Part shown: positions 45,570 to 55,745 of the stretch, one piece after another
How the letters are laid out: every line of letters begins with the position of its first letter
Position numbering within the stretch: position 1 is the first letter of the stretch
Assembly: GCA_019633425.1 (NCBI GenBank)
Contig: WSUB01000025.1
Span: 276,072 to 340,071 of the forward strand
Direction of reading: 5' to 3'
Length of the DNA: 64,000 nt
Origin: Tulasnella sp. 424
Lineage: Eukaryota > Basidiomycota > Agaricomycetes > Cantharellales > Tulasnellaceae
Made by a program: the position numbers and the translations under genes
Notes under the pieces: generated by a model
Databases searched by the model: none
What the model saw: the letters and a program-made list of their open reading frames with translations, nothing else
Told to the model about the DNA's origin: nothing

Positions 45570-45785
45570 ATGCCCACCCAGACCCAACACTCAGCCACCT
45601 TTATGTACGTTCAGGTGCTCTCGCCGTCTGTCCAGCCCCGCCGTGTGCGAGATAACTGATAATTTCTCTGGGTACCATCGTATTGCACATACAGCCCCAG
45701 CGAGGAGATCCCCCAACCTCAAGACGGAAAACCCAACCAACCCGTCGTACCGATCCCTGAACCTGGGTCGAACGGTACACACTGA
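45570..45785 (+). CDS. Small Pro-rich peptide gene B (41 aa), paralogue of gene A
   Basis: Coding exons 45570..45604 and 45695..45785 flank a 90-bp intron in the same phase as in gene A. The peptide reads MPTQTQHSATFIPSEE then IPQPQDGKPNQPVVPIPEP then GSNGTH. Most core differences from gene A are synonymous (GGC/GGA, CAG/CAA, CCC/CCT) or conservative (R/K, Q/N), and both length changes are in frame. That is the pattern of selection on a protein. No signal peptide or known motif. It could be an intracellular signalling peptide, an RNA-binding micro-protein or a remnant of a larger family; none can be shown. Confidence 0.55.
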
Positions 45786-46600
45786 ACACTCCCCGAAAGG
45801 AGGAGGAAGGGAAAAGCTGGACCTTTGTACATCTCTACATACCTCGCCTTACGTTGTAGAGCCCTTTTCTGTGTGCTCCCGATATATCCGTCTCCGTCGA
45901 TGATGTCATGGCGCCGCACTGCCGAAGGGTTTGCCCGACGCCGTCGCTTGCGATCAGCTTCAGTTAGTAAGAACTGCCCTCGGTAAAGGCGCCACCACCG
46001 GTAAAGACGTAGTTTACATAAGACTTCTCAGCAGAGTGATCTATGAACGGGGTGAACCCGACAACTCGATCCGATACGAAGAAGGGCGCTACCCTGTTGT
46101 TTACATCCTTTGATCATTCACCAACGCTCACTAGCCCTGTTTTTGAACGTGATAATAATGAGAGAGGATGTTTTCGTGTGCAATGCATATGTGCTCTGTG
46201 GCTGCAATTATCTCTCTTCATTTCCCAATATACTCTAGATGCATGAGTTCCACCCGATCATGAGGTCTACCCGACGGACAAGATGCTGACTTGAGGGTTC
46301 GCATGGCATAATGAGGCGACTCAAAGTGAGCTTCAGCGTCTCAGATCTAGGCGCGAGTGGATGTGAGGTGCACAGTTTATGTAGGGGCACTTCATTGATT
46401 ATCATCGATCGGCAACCGTTCCTAGTTTCCCACTACCCTGAACCAGCCCCGTCCCCAGAAACATCAAGGTTTCTAGGAACAAACCCGGAGGCTTAATGTG
46501 CCCGCGTACTTGGCGCGAACTTGGCCATGTTAAAATCGCCGTCCCTCCGCCGCCCACAGCATGATCGAACTCAGTTGCCGCGGTTCACGATCTTCCAAAC

Positions 46601-49600
46601 CAAAAGGTCTCCCTTCCACAAAGAGCGCGAAAATGAGGGCCTAAAGATCTAAACCTCGTCTGTGGGTCGCTGGAGATTAAGTTAAACCCGGCTCTTCACA
46701 CTCGGGACCTAGTGATTCCGAAACCCTGCTCCGAGGGCGAAAGGGTTACGACGAAGAAAACGGCCCGAAATCAGCATTTGTGTCTCACGGAACTGTTTCT
46801 TAACAGAGGCCTAGCACTAATGCTGTGCGTCAAGGTGGAAGGTGACAGACACGTTGGGCCAGTATCGATCGGGATTGGCTCTCGGCAGCTTTCTGGTCGA
46901 CGCGGCGCCTCTGTGTCAGAGTCCCCGCTTCAAAATATCCTGGGCTCATAAAATAAAGCAATTTGGGGCAGCGGGCAACATCTTATACAAAGTGGTTTGG
47001 TTGGATGACTTGTTCCGACACCACGCCAATCGTGTCACCTGGTCTGTGATGCACTACGCTATGCCCAGAGTTCCCCACTTGAAGATCAACTCTATCCTTC
47101 ACACATGGAACTAGGCTCGATATGAAGCGGCGTGGAACATTATTTCCTATTATGACTACTTCAGTCAAGATGCGCAAGCCACTAGTCCGACCCTTGTCCA
47201 ATTGACCACATGGAAGAGACCGCGGTGAGGATAACCTTCTAGATGAACGGCAATCTTGCAACTCCGATTCAATGGGCTGTGACTTATCCAAGAGCATCGC
47301 TGCCCGATTCACGGCAACAGGTTCTTGATCGGGTCGAGATTTGCTTCCGCTCCGTTAATAATGTACTCTTCGGACTTCCAACCAAATAAACAGATATTTG
47401 ACCATACTTACATCCGAAGGATCCTGACTGTTTTTCTCTTCCTAGGATCCAGGAGGGACGACAGGGACTTACCGGCAGGATCGAGGATGGTGACAAAGGC
47501 TGCAACGCTTGCGTTCGGTGATTGTGATCCTATTCGGACCGGCGGCCGACCTCTCAAAGAGTCTGAAGTATTTGCACGTGATATGCTCTGTAGGTAGGCC
47601 AGCGGTCGATGGCCAAAGTATCCTAGGTCTCGCCGCTCGGGGGTTTGGACCTCAAGTGGTGGGGGCTGGTCCACATGAGCAGCCTACTCACTTGTACATA
47701 AAAGACGGATTACACATTCGCCGATGGCGCCTCTTTTTCTTCCGCGTTGAAAAGGGGTCGCTAGGTCGTTATCTAGGGACCCAATTCTGCCCAGTTCCCG
47801 AATTCGGCAGCACCCTAGCCTACTACAAGAAATTACATCCATCTAGCGTGAAATTAAAGTCAAAAGAACAGTTCTGCGGCCTCACCTCGGTGGGAGACCC
47901 GCGCTTATGTTCATTTGCTTGAAGTCGGAATGCATTATTCTCCGCCCTTCTGTCAGTGCTACCGTCTTTGGACAGGAGTACCATATGCCAATGGGCCAAT
48001 TTAGGCGACAACGGGGACTGTACGTGCCATCCGGTTACGGCACGGCATCTCTTCGATCAAAGTCTCGGCTTGGCCATGGTGGGTCACCTTGAAAGCCCCG
48101 TTCACGTCGGCGGCATCATTCCACCGGATTCCGGACAGTGACTTGAGATTGAGGGTGTGTCTAGTCTTATGAGTCATGACCTTCCGCCTTCATGCGCGCG
48201 GCATATGAAAGGTCACGAACGTCAATATTCTAAGCCAAATACCTAGATCTGGGTGCGGGAAGTTGGACCCCTCACGTCGCTTCAGGTACTTTAGTACATT
48301 TATCGCCCTTAGGAATCCGCCAACAGAAAGAAAAAAGAGAGAGAGAGAAAGCGGGTGTGTGCACATTGACAGTCATGGATTGGGCAGGAAAAAAAATTCT
48401 GGTCCAAGTCTTGGGCTCTTTTTTCCCTAATGGGAATACAAAGGTCACATACCCGGCTTCGTTCTTAGACTTTGGGGGTGACACCTCAAGACAATTATTT
48501 TTCCAGATCATCCAAAGGTAAAGCCAAGAAAGCGTTGTCACGACACGAGACCTATAACCTAGCAATCTCGGCCCGTTATTTCAGAGAAGCATCTCGATGA
48601 CGCGCATAAAGTGAAGCATCCTAACGGACTCCAAGGAAGATTCCCGCCTTGCATCGTTGCCCTGTGATTTTGTCGGTCTGAGAACCCTCGTACCTGTATG
48701 TAAATTTACTCTGAGGCGGTTTGAGGCGTCCACGCGGAGGATTCGGAATTCGATCCTGCGGGAATAGTCGTGGCTGCGTGACATCTATTTCTCTGTCCAG
48801 AATGTTCCCTGATATTCCCAATCTCAGCACAGCTGATGTCTGTCAAGCTCGATTCCTACTCATCCGATCCTTTGAAGACTGATGTCTAATTGCGGCCGAA
48901 CTCTAAGCGTTCAAGAATCCGGTTCTGCATCTTGATCTCGAGTATATACCCAGAGCGTGAAGCATGAGGCCCCTATTATCCTCCAATCTATGTCCGAGCT
49001 TCTTTATATTTGATCCACGCGGTTTCAGCCTGGACTAGCTCGGACCTAGGGCCTATTGGGCCGACACCCTCTCCTTGCTCGTCGGATCGTCCATCCCGCT
49101 TGAAGCCTTGAGCCTTGATTGCATCACATAGTAAGACCTGCTTAAAAAGGGCGCTGCCGGTTATATCACAAGCCTTTGGAGACCGAGCGTGACGAAGGAG
49201 CTATTTGACGCTGTGGCAGAAAGGACCATCGTAATTAATCAGCACCGTCTACCCTCATCTGTGCTTAAAGTCGGGGCAACTTGGAGCCAGCGCTGATCTG
49301 TAAAGGAGGGTGAGATGGCCAATCTTTGGGAATGCAGAGGCGCCGTGCCAGGCTCTAAAAACGGGAACCCCCGCTCCACACGATGCACGGCCCTGGTAGT
49401 TATTTGTAGAACAAATGGCCGTGCATACCAGCAAGACCGGCCAAAGAGTTACGTGAATGCATTCTTATGAAGAGGAACTCGTTTGTTTGATCGCTTCACC
49501 TAAAACCCGGTCAACACCCGATGGAAGTTTCTAATTGAACACTCCGGGAGTTCGACTGTTCCAAGGTCATGTTGACGATTCCAACTGCCGAATATCCGCG

Positions 49601-50290
49601 TGAACAAAGGATCCAGACTTTCCCTCTTCATCTCATGATGGGGGGCCGCATACGTGTCCCTCTGCTTTGAATTATGGGCGCTGGTCGTGTAGCTTCGCTA
49701 TTCTAGCTCAAACATCTGGCAGTCTTTCAACTCCAGATGCTAGTCAAGCTTTCACAAGTCTAGATTGCCATGCTCTATTTCATCTCCGTGAGCTCCCGCT
49801 TGCGTCTATGAAAGAACAATCGAACTTGGGCTTGGGTGTGCCTTGCACTTCCTCCTCCCCCACTCAAACTGTCCTTCCAACTGAAAAAATGGATCTTGGG
49901 TCGAGAGGCTGTTAGATTGAACCGGCGATAGGAGCCAGGATGATGGTGACGAGGGTTGCCGCCGGACGCTCATATCAGCGGTGACGATAATAAAGAGCGG
50001 CTTGGGCAGCCAAGCCGAGCCACCAATTCCCTCCGCAAGTGTGTTTAGCGACATATTATGCACTATCCTGAGTTTGGCGTATGTACTTTTGCGGGAATGC
50101 CTTGCCCAAGCTGGCTCTCCCGACCCCCCCACGCACAGCCAGAGCTGGGAATTCTTCATCACAGCTGCGCTCAATTGCTCTTGTGACTCTATAGGTCCCT
50201 TGTCTAGAGGGATATTAACCTGCGGGACTTTTGGAACCAGCAACCACCCAATCCGCTGGCCCAGAGCTTAGAGTGCGGGGTAGCGTCAGA
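46601..50290. other. 3.7-kb region without recognisable genes
   Basis: Only short open frames on both strands, none matching a known family, and no tRNA, long terminal repeats or transposase motifs seen. A gagagagagaga run is near 48335 and a near-palindromic acacgatgcacggccctgg...ggccgtgcatacc stretch at 49376-49430. It could contain decayed transposon sequence that is no longer recognisable by eye. Confidence 0.5.
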
Positions 50291-50294
50291 CTGA

Positions 50295-50303
50295 TATATA
50301 AAA
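50295..50303 (+). promoter_or_regulatory. TATA box upstream of small peptide gene C
   Basis: TATATAAAA lies 170 bp upstream of the ATG at 50465. A possible UTR intron runs from gtgtgcgag (about 50361) to ttgcacag (about 50430), giving the same layout as genes A and B. Confidence 0.5.
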
Positions 50304-50464
50304 GCCCAGGGTGCCAAAGGATGACATACTACACCACCACCGCGAATCTCCCCACCAGATTGTGTGCGAGTCTTCGCTTCTCCCCTTTGCATTGCGCTGA
50401 TCCCGCCTTTCCTACGTTGATTGCACAGAGCGATTTCAACACCATCCTCTCAGGATATACAACG

Positions 50465-50669
50465 ATGCTATCGCTCAACATTAAAGAAAGAATTATGCGG
50501 TATGTCTCGTTCTTCTGCTGGCTGGGGCGGTAGCTAACCCTCTGGGCGGAAAAGGTCCAGCGAATTCGAAACACAGACGGCCTTCGGACAGGGCACTAAC
50601 GTGCCGGTTACGACTGTGCCGAAGCCGAACGGTGGCGGCCAAAGAAGCAGTAAAGATGCATCTGCTTGA
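50465..50669 (+). CDS. Small peptide gene C (49 aa), layout like genes A and B
   Basis: Coding exons 50465..50499 (35 bp) and 50555..50669 flank a 55-bp intron. The first exon length and the intron phase equal those of gene B. The peptide reads MLSLNIKERIMRSSEF then ETQTAFGQGTNVPVTTVPKP then NGGGQRSSKDASA. The part GTNVPVTTVPKPNG is similar in spacing to QPVVPIPEPGSNG of gene B, but this is a weak match. The frame also opens upstream to an ATG at 50321, which lies too close to the TATA box to be the likely start. Function unknown. It converges on the class V aminotransferase gene. Confidence 0.45.
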
Positions 50670-50980
50670 TGGTCTATTGTTGACCCACGCTCACTAGCCA
50701 GTCATGCCTTGTGCTGTCCGTCTGTCGCGTTGATGGTTCGAATAAAGTCGTTATTTCTGTCAGGCGCCACTCAAATTGTAGTTCTGTTGCGGGTGTTCTT
50801 GAAACCGAAACGAATAGTAACCTTGGCCGCCGAGAGGCGCTGGAGGCTCAATTGAGTTCTGCGCGGGCTTGGGAACCCACGAGGGCTAGAGGCGCGTTTG
50901 CACTCCTTCTCAGGATGCTGTTATCTGCTTCGTTCCAGGGCATAGGGGAGGTCGTGTGTTCCTTCAAAGATGAATTCAAA

Positions 50981-52674
50981 TTAGTTGGGAGATACAATGA
51001 TGCCGTTGAGGATGTCGACGATCTTCTGAACTTCTTCAGTCGTGTTATAGTGTAACAAGGACACTCTTATCACCCCGTCGGCCGGATCGTCTCCAAGGTC
51101 GGGCCTTGCCAGAAGGCGGTGGGAGTAGTGATAACCGTAACGAATGCCAATCTGTCCAACAAGAAAGAGCATTACTCCCGGATCGTTTCGTTAGGTCAGC
51201 CTAATACGCGGGACACTTACGCCTGGCTGAGAATGAACCTTGGCGACCACGTCCTTGCTCTGAAGGCGCTTGGTCTTCCCGTCTGGCCCCACAACGACGA
51301 AGCTGATAGTCGGCGCTCGGACTTCCACTTTTCCAGACTCTGGTCCAACGATCCGGACACCTGCCTTCTTGGCTTCCTCGCTCAAGAGGAAGTCAAAGAT
51401 AGGCTTCATCAATTCCTCCTCGTGCGCGGCAATCCGTTGATAGGCCACGTCGAGGAGCTCGCCGTCGGATTTTCCTTCTAACCCCGAATTTCCGGCCAGG
51501 CTGAGGAGATAGGGCAGAACTCCAGTTGTCCCGTATGTGACCTCGTAGCCAGGTCCTCCAGGCTCAAGCTTCTCGTGATCCTTGAGAAAATAGTGGGCCA
51601 GAGAGGTAAGGGAGTTGTCTAACGAAGACTTGCGAGTGTAGAGCACGCCTATATGTGGGCCGTAGAACTTTTATGAAAATCGAGGAAAGCATCCACCGTC
51701 AGGCAGGGACAACAGAGAGAGACAGAATGAATGCTGACCTTGTAGTACGAGAAGAATGCATATTCGACATCCCAATCTCGCACGTCTATTCTTCGATGCG
51801 GCGCGTATCCTACGCAGTCCACACAGATCTCGATCTTCTTCGCACCCTTCTCTGCACCAACCTTCCGAACGAGGGCCGCGATCTCCTTTGGATGAGTCCA
51901 TGCTCCAAGAATGTTGGAACAGGCGGTGAAAGCGACTAGCCGAGTCTTGCTTGTTATTAAATCTTTCAGGTCGTCCATTGAGAGTGCAACATTATAGGGG
52001 TTATCGTTGGGCGAGACTGGGCGTGGTTGCCAAGGGACTAAAATGGCTTTGCCATGCGAAGCCAGGCGAACCCATGGCCCAACATTTGCTAGGAGGCATT
52101 GTCAGCGAGGGATGTTCATGTGAGAGGCAATTCTTCTTACTCTCATGATCAGCAAAACTAACTATGAACTCATCCCCTTCATTGACCAGTGGCTCCATAG
52201 CATGAGCTAAGTTCTCTATAAGAATAGTGGAAGAGCCTCCGAAGGATATTTCTTCTGGAGATGCTGCATTAAATAGCACTGCTGCGGCTTTCTGTGGATC
52301 CACTGTTCCTCTTTTCGTCGAGACGATAGACACGGAGTAGCCGGCACCTGGGCAACAGGTCTCGGATTAGTCAATAGGAAGACTTCTACTGCCGGTCCCA
52401 GTGAGGTACCAAACTGGACATTGGAGTTGAGCAAATAATCGTAGATGCGATCGGCGACGTCCTTCAAGCACTAAAGAGACGAAACACATTCACCTATCGA
52501 GTCAGACCTTCTCTTTCCAGTGCCGCGCATTCTCACCTGCGAGCCCCCGCCATTATCGGCAAATATAAAACCGCTCTGTAGAGATGGAAAGTGCGCTCTG
52601 CACTCAGTTTGGACGTCAAGAGGGGTGGTCAAAGTGGTCATCGTGATTGCAGATGATTCAGGTTGTGAGTTCAT
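50981..52674 (-). CDS. Class V aminotransferase, cysteine-desulfurase-like PLP enzyme
   Basis: Exons 52537..52674, 52410..52470, 52141..52347, 51739..52088, 51221..51667 and 50981..51151 give 457 aa. Typical class V features: FIFADNGGGSQ near the N-terminus, SPEEISFGGSSTILIENLAH, SFADHETNVGPWVRLA, CVDCVGYAPHRRIDVRDWDV with the PLP-binding Asp, and the Schiff-base lysine K252 in FFSYYKFYGPHIGVLY. The end IRYGYHYSHRLL matches the C-terminal domain. The expected reaction is PLP-dependent, on cysteine, selenocysteine or a related amino acid. The CsdA/SufS-like family in fungi is often uncharacterised, and the substrate is unknown. There is no mitochondrial targeting sequence. The catalytic Cys of true desulfurases was not located. 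Confidence 0.85.
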
Positions 52675-52770
52675 TTTGTCTTATGATGTTATCGATACGG
52701 TTGTACGTACATCCAACTCCAAACGAGACACCGCCTCCACTTCCAAGCTCAAGCCCGTTAGTCCCACAAT

Positions 52771-54669
52771 CTACTGCTTCTTGCTAATCTTCTTCGCCTT
52801 CTTTAACCCTGGATTCTTCGGCTTGGTCGACTTGGGCATCTTACCTAAGATGCCTTCTTTCCCTCCAGATCTCCGCCCGTGGCCCTTCTCCTTCTCCAGG
52901 TCCGCTCGTAATTTCTTCTTAGCCAAGCGCCTCGCGACGCGATCGGTGTCGAGTGCTTTGGCCTCTTTCCGCTCCTCTTTGGAAAGATCGGCTAGACGAG
53001 CCCCGAGTCCGGGGTCACCCTTCGGTAACCGAGAATTGCTGGATTTGTTGGGGGAACGGGAGCTTGGTGATTTGGTGGGTGGGACGGAAGGAGTTGAACT
53101 TGATTTAGAGGACGCTGTGCGGGGCAAAGTTTTACACCGCTGGAGCCGAAGTGTTCGCTTGCGGAATGATAGCTTGGCTGATGGAAGGGCAAGCAACTCA
53201 TCGACGCATTGGACGTCCTGCGAATTGTGTCGTGGTCAGATTTGAGAATGGTCATGTTCCGCATGAGGTTTGAAGACACACCTTAAATTGAACATAGGCA
53301 ATTCCTTTGCCCAGCTGGGAGTCAGGGTCTCGTACAATCCTAACACTGTGCACCCAGCTCTTGCGTTTTGAATCCGGGACAGCTTCCCCGTCCTCGTCCC
53401 CGTCTTTGCCACCATCTTCCGTTTCTTCCTCTCTAGGCACCTCGGGAACAGGTTCTCCCCTCTCGGCCCTCAGGAGCTCCTCAAAGAAGGCTCTGACGTC
53501 ATCTTCGTGAGCCTCGAAGTCGAGGCTTCCTACGAACGCTGTTCTTTTCATTTCCTCCCTCGCGGTGCCAGAAGTAGCCGATTTTGCCGCTCCCACACGA
53601 TCCACTCGAATGACCCGGTCCATAAACTCCGTCCCATTAGCAGCACGTACGACCAATTCGGCGACCTCGGATGGGATCATGGGCTTTTCTTCACTGGCGG
53701 TCTTTGAGACTCCTTCATCGATGAAATTGGAGCGATGGTGACCGAAGACCACATAGCAGTTCACCACTTCGGCCTTTTCATTCATCTCGCCTTTAAGGAA
53801 AGCGAGTCGCTTCTTCTGAGACGAAGTCATCGTGTCTTGTTTGTTGATTCCTTCTTCATCGCTCTCCTCATCCTCCGATATATCGTTGGAAGCGTCTTTG
53901 GACGATCTTGTGGTGTGGCTGAAAGCAACGGAACGAAAACGTGTGGACTCGACTCGTGCCTTCGCTGTCGCCGAAAGACTTGAGGTCAAATGCCGAATGA
54001 GTAGTTTCATGGCGGACTGCGCGGTGTATAGTCAGATACATCCACTATGAGTTTGCGTGAAGAGAATAAACCCACGTTATTCTTGACCATAGATGCTGGC
54101 AAGTTGCCGACAAAGACGGTCCGGGCATCCACCTCTTCCGGCTTCTCGCCAGGAGGGACATACTTGCCCTTGTGGTTCTGTTTCTTCTTCTTCGAGCTTG
54201 AGGCTGTTGAACCGATTCTTGTGGATGCTTTTGAGACATCTTTGGGTTGACTGATGGTTTTACCCTGCTCAGTCTTTTTGGTGGGTTTGCCGAGGCTCTT
54301 CCCTTGCTTCGTGTGGACAGGATGGTCCTCTCCAAGAGAAACGGCATCAGCATGTTTCTTCTCCTTCCGCCCTTTCTTTTTCGTATCGATTACAGCGGGC
54401 TCCGAGGGTCGCTCAACCGGGTCGGATTTCCTGGTTTTGGCCCGCTTCTTGGGGGTGTTCGTTAAAGACGTCTCTTCTTCTGCGGGGCGCTTGCTTGAAG
54501 ACGCTTCGTGGGACTTTGAAGGGACAACAGCGCCTGCCTATATTTCGAGTTTTAGCGTGTTGGACGCTTGGGGTAAATCCAACCGGCTCACGCTAGATTT
54601 GAAGAGAGCATCCAGCTCGTTATCGGCGCTCTCATTGTTGGTTAGCAGACGACTTGCTAAGGTCGACAT
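52771..54669 (-). CDS. NOP12: Nucleolar RNA-binding protein NOP12 (RBM34-like)
   Basis: Exons 54592..54669, 54076..54537, 53282..54016 and 52771..53217 give 573 aa. It starts MSTLASRLLTNNESADNELD, then a Lys-rich segment. RRM1 begins DARTVFVGNLPASM and RRM2 begins MKRTAFVGSLDFEAHEDDVR, ending with VRIVRDPDSQLGKGIAYVQF. The C-terminus is strongly basic (GHGRRSGGKEGILGKM, KKAKKISKKQ). NOP12 acts in 25S rRNA maturation in the nucleolus. An additional in-frame intron is possible inside exon 3 near 53720, where the frame between RRM1 and the GTEFMDRVIRVDRVG strand is poorly conserved. It lies 96 bp from the aminotransferase start on the same strand. Confidence 0.85.
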
Positions 54670-54964
54670 ATCTCCTGTGACCGAAGGATCCACCCAAATT
54701 TGTTGTAAGAGCTGTGGATACCTCAGAAGCGCGTGCCGGGCTGCAGTTGGTGGCTGAAAGTTTTCCAAGGGGGCAAATTAACTCTCACGCCCACGGAGAA
54801 GCGTAACTTCGCCGTTGCGGGTTTCCATATATAGAAGTTTGTTTGGTCCCTGGATGACGTACCGTGAGCTCCACTCTGGTTCCACCCCACAGCAGGTGCA
54901 GCATATAAAGGCTGGCGGTCTGAGTTCAAACTCACTACACATCATTCTCTATACTACACACATC

Positions 54965-55553
54965 ATGTCAACTGGCCCTACTCCAGCTCTCCCAGAAGCC
55001 GCAGCTCAAACCTTCACGACTGAGAACCGACAAGCACCTTTGCCGTCTCAGATCGTCGACGTACGCAATGCAGAGCCAGTAAACGAGGCCCCTCAACAAG
55101 GTACTAGCCAACCGATAACTTCAGATTCTGCTCTTGCTGACGGCCAATCACTCAAGCTGCCACCGAGCCTGGTTCGGGAACAACTGTCCCGTCAACGGAG
55201 GATTCCTCTGGGAAGCTTCCATTCAAGCAACAAGTTGAAGGTTCGTTCAAGCCTTGCTGTCACTTCATTGTTATCGTTAAAATAACTTACACACGCCCTT
55301 ATCCCTTACAGCCTGGGCGCATGTCAGTCGAACATATTTATCGCTTTTGCATCGTATCTGCATTACTAATACGACTCTGAACATTTTCCTCCGCGACTCA
55401 GATTCACCACGGTACTGTAAGTTGCCGCTCTCGTTGATGCTATTATCTCGAGCGCTAATGTTTCGCCGCAAACCTCAGGTCACTCGGAATATGGATGAAA
55501 AGCATCACTTCCAACAGGTCCTCGCGAGGGAGAAGCCACCTCCAGAGCGTTAA
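54965..55553 (+). CDS. Small hydrophilic basidiomycete protein (106 aa) with micro-exons
   Basis: Exons 54965..55100, 55157..55240, 55312..55322 (11 bp), 55402..55416 (15 bp) and 55479..55553 join in one frame. The N-terminal half is acidic and Pro/Gln-rich. The conserved part is GKLPFKQQVEAWAHIHHGT followed by NMDEKHHFQQVLARE. This is the pattern of a small mushroom family (KLPF.EQV.AYAK..RGT...KE.GE.IL.G) of unknown function, often strongly expressed. The two micro-exons were placed because only they keep this core. A TATA-like gcatataaagg lies about 65 bp upstream of the ATG. The gene starts 295 bp from NOP12 in divergent orientation and converges on SSZ1. Confidence 0.65.
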
Positions 55554-55745
55554 GCAACCTAGCCCTAACCTCCAACCTTACTTCGATTGTCTGTTTTTAA
55601 TATCTCAATCAAATTTCTGCCATCTCTGTACGACGTCCATCCAGTACGGATACTGTGGGGTTCACCAGTCTGTCAGAGAAAAATCGTGCCTCTCGTTGAG
55701 CACCATACAGTATCTCAATCAATTATCACTAATGTTAACCAAGCT

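Larger units (their letters stand above)
43290..46600. repeat. Diverged 3.4-kb segmental duplication, copy B
   Basis: Same order of shared blocks as copy A, with many small indels and substitutions, so the duplication is old. The open frames seen in A (39972-40445) and B (43405-43956) share only short matches such as PSRF and the EQATRC region, and their N-termini differ, so no conserved protein is claimed. Boundaries are approximate; copy A and B are separated by about 230 bp. Confidence 0.8.
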
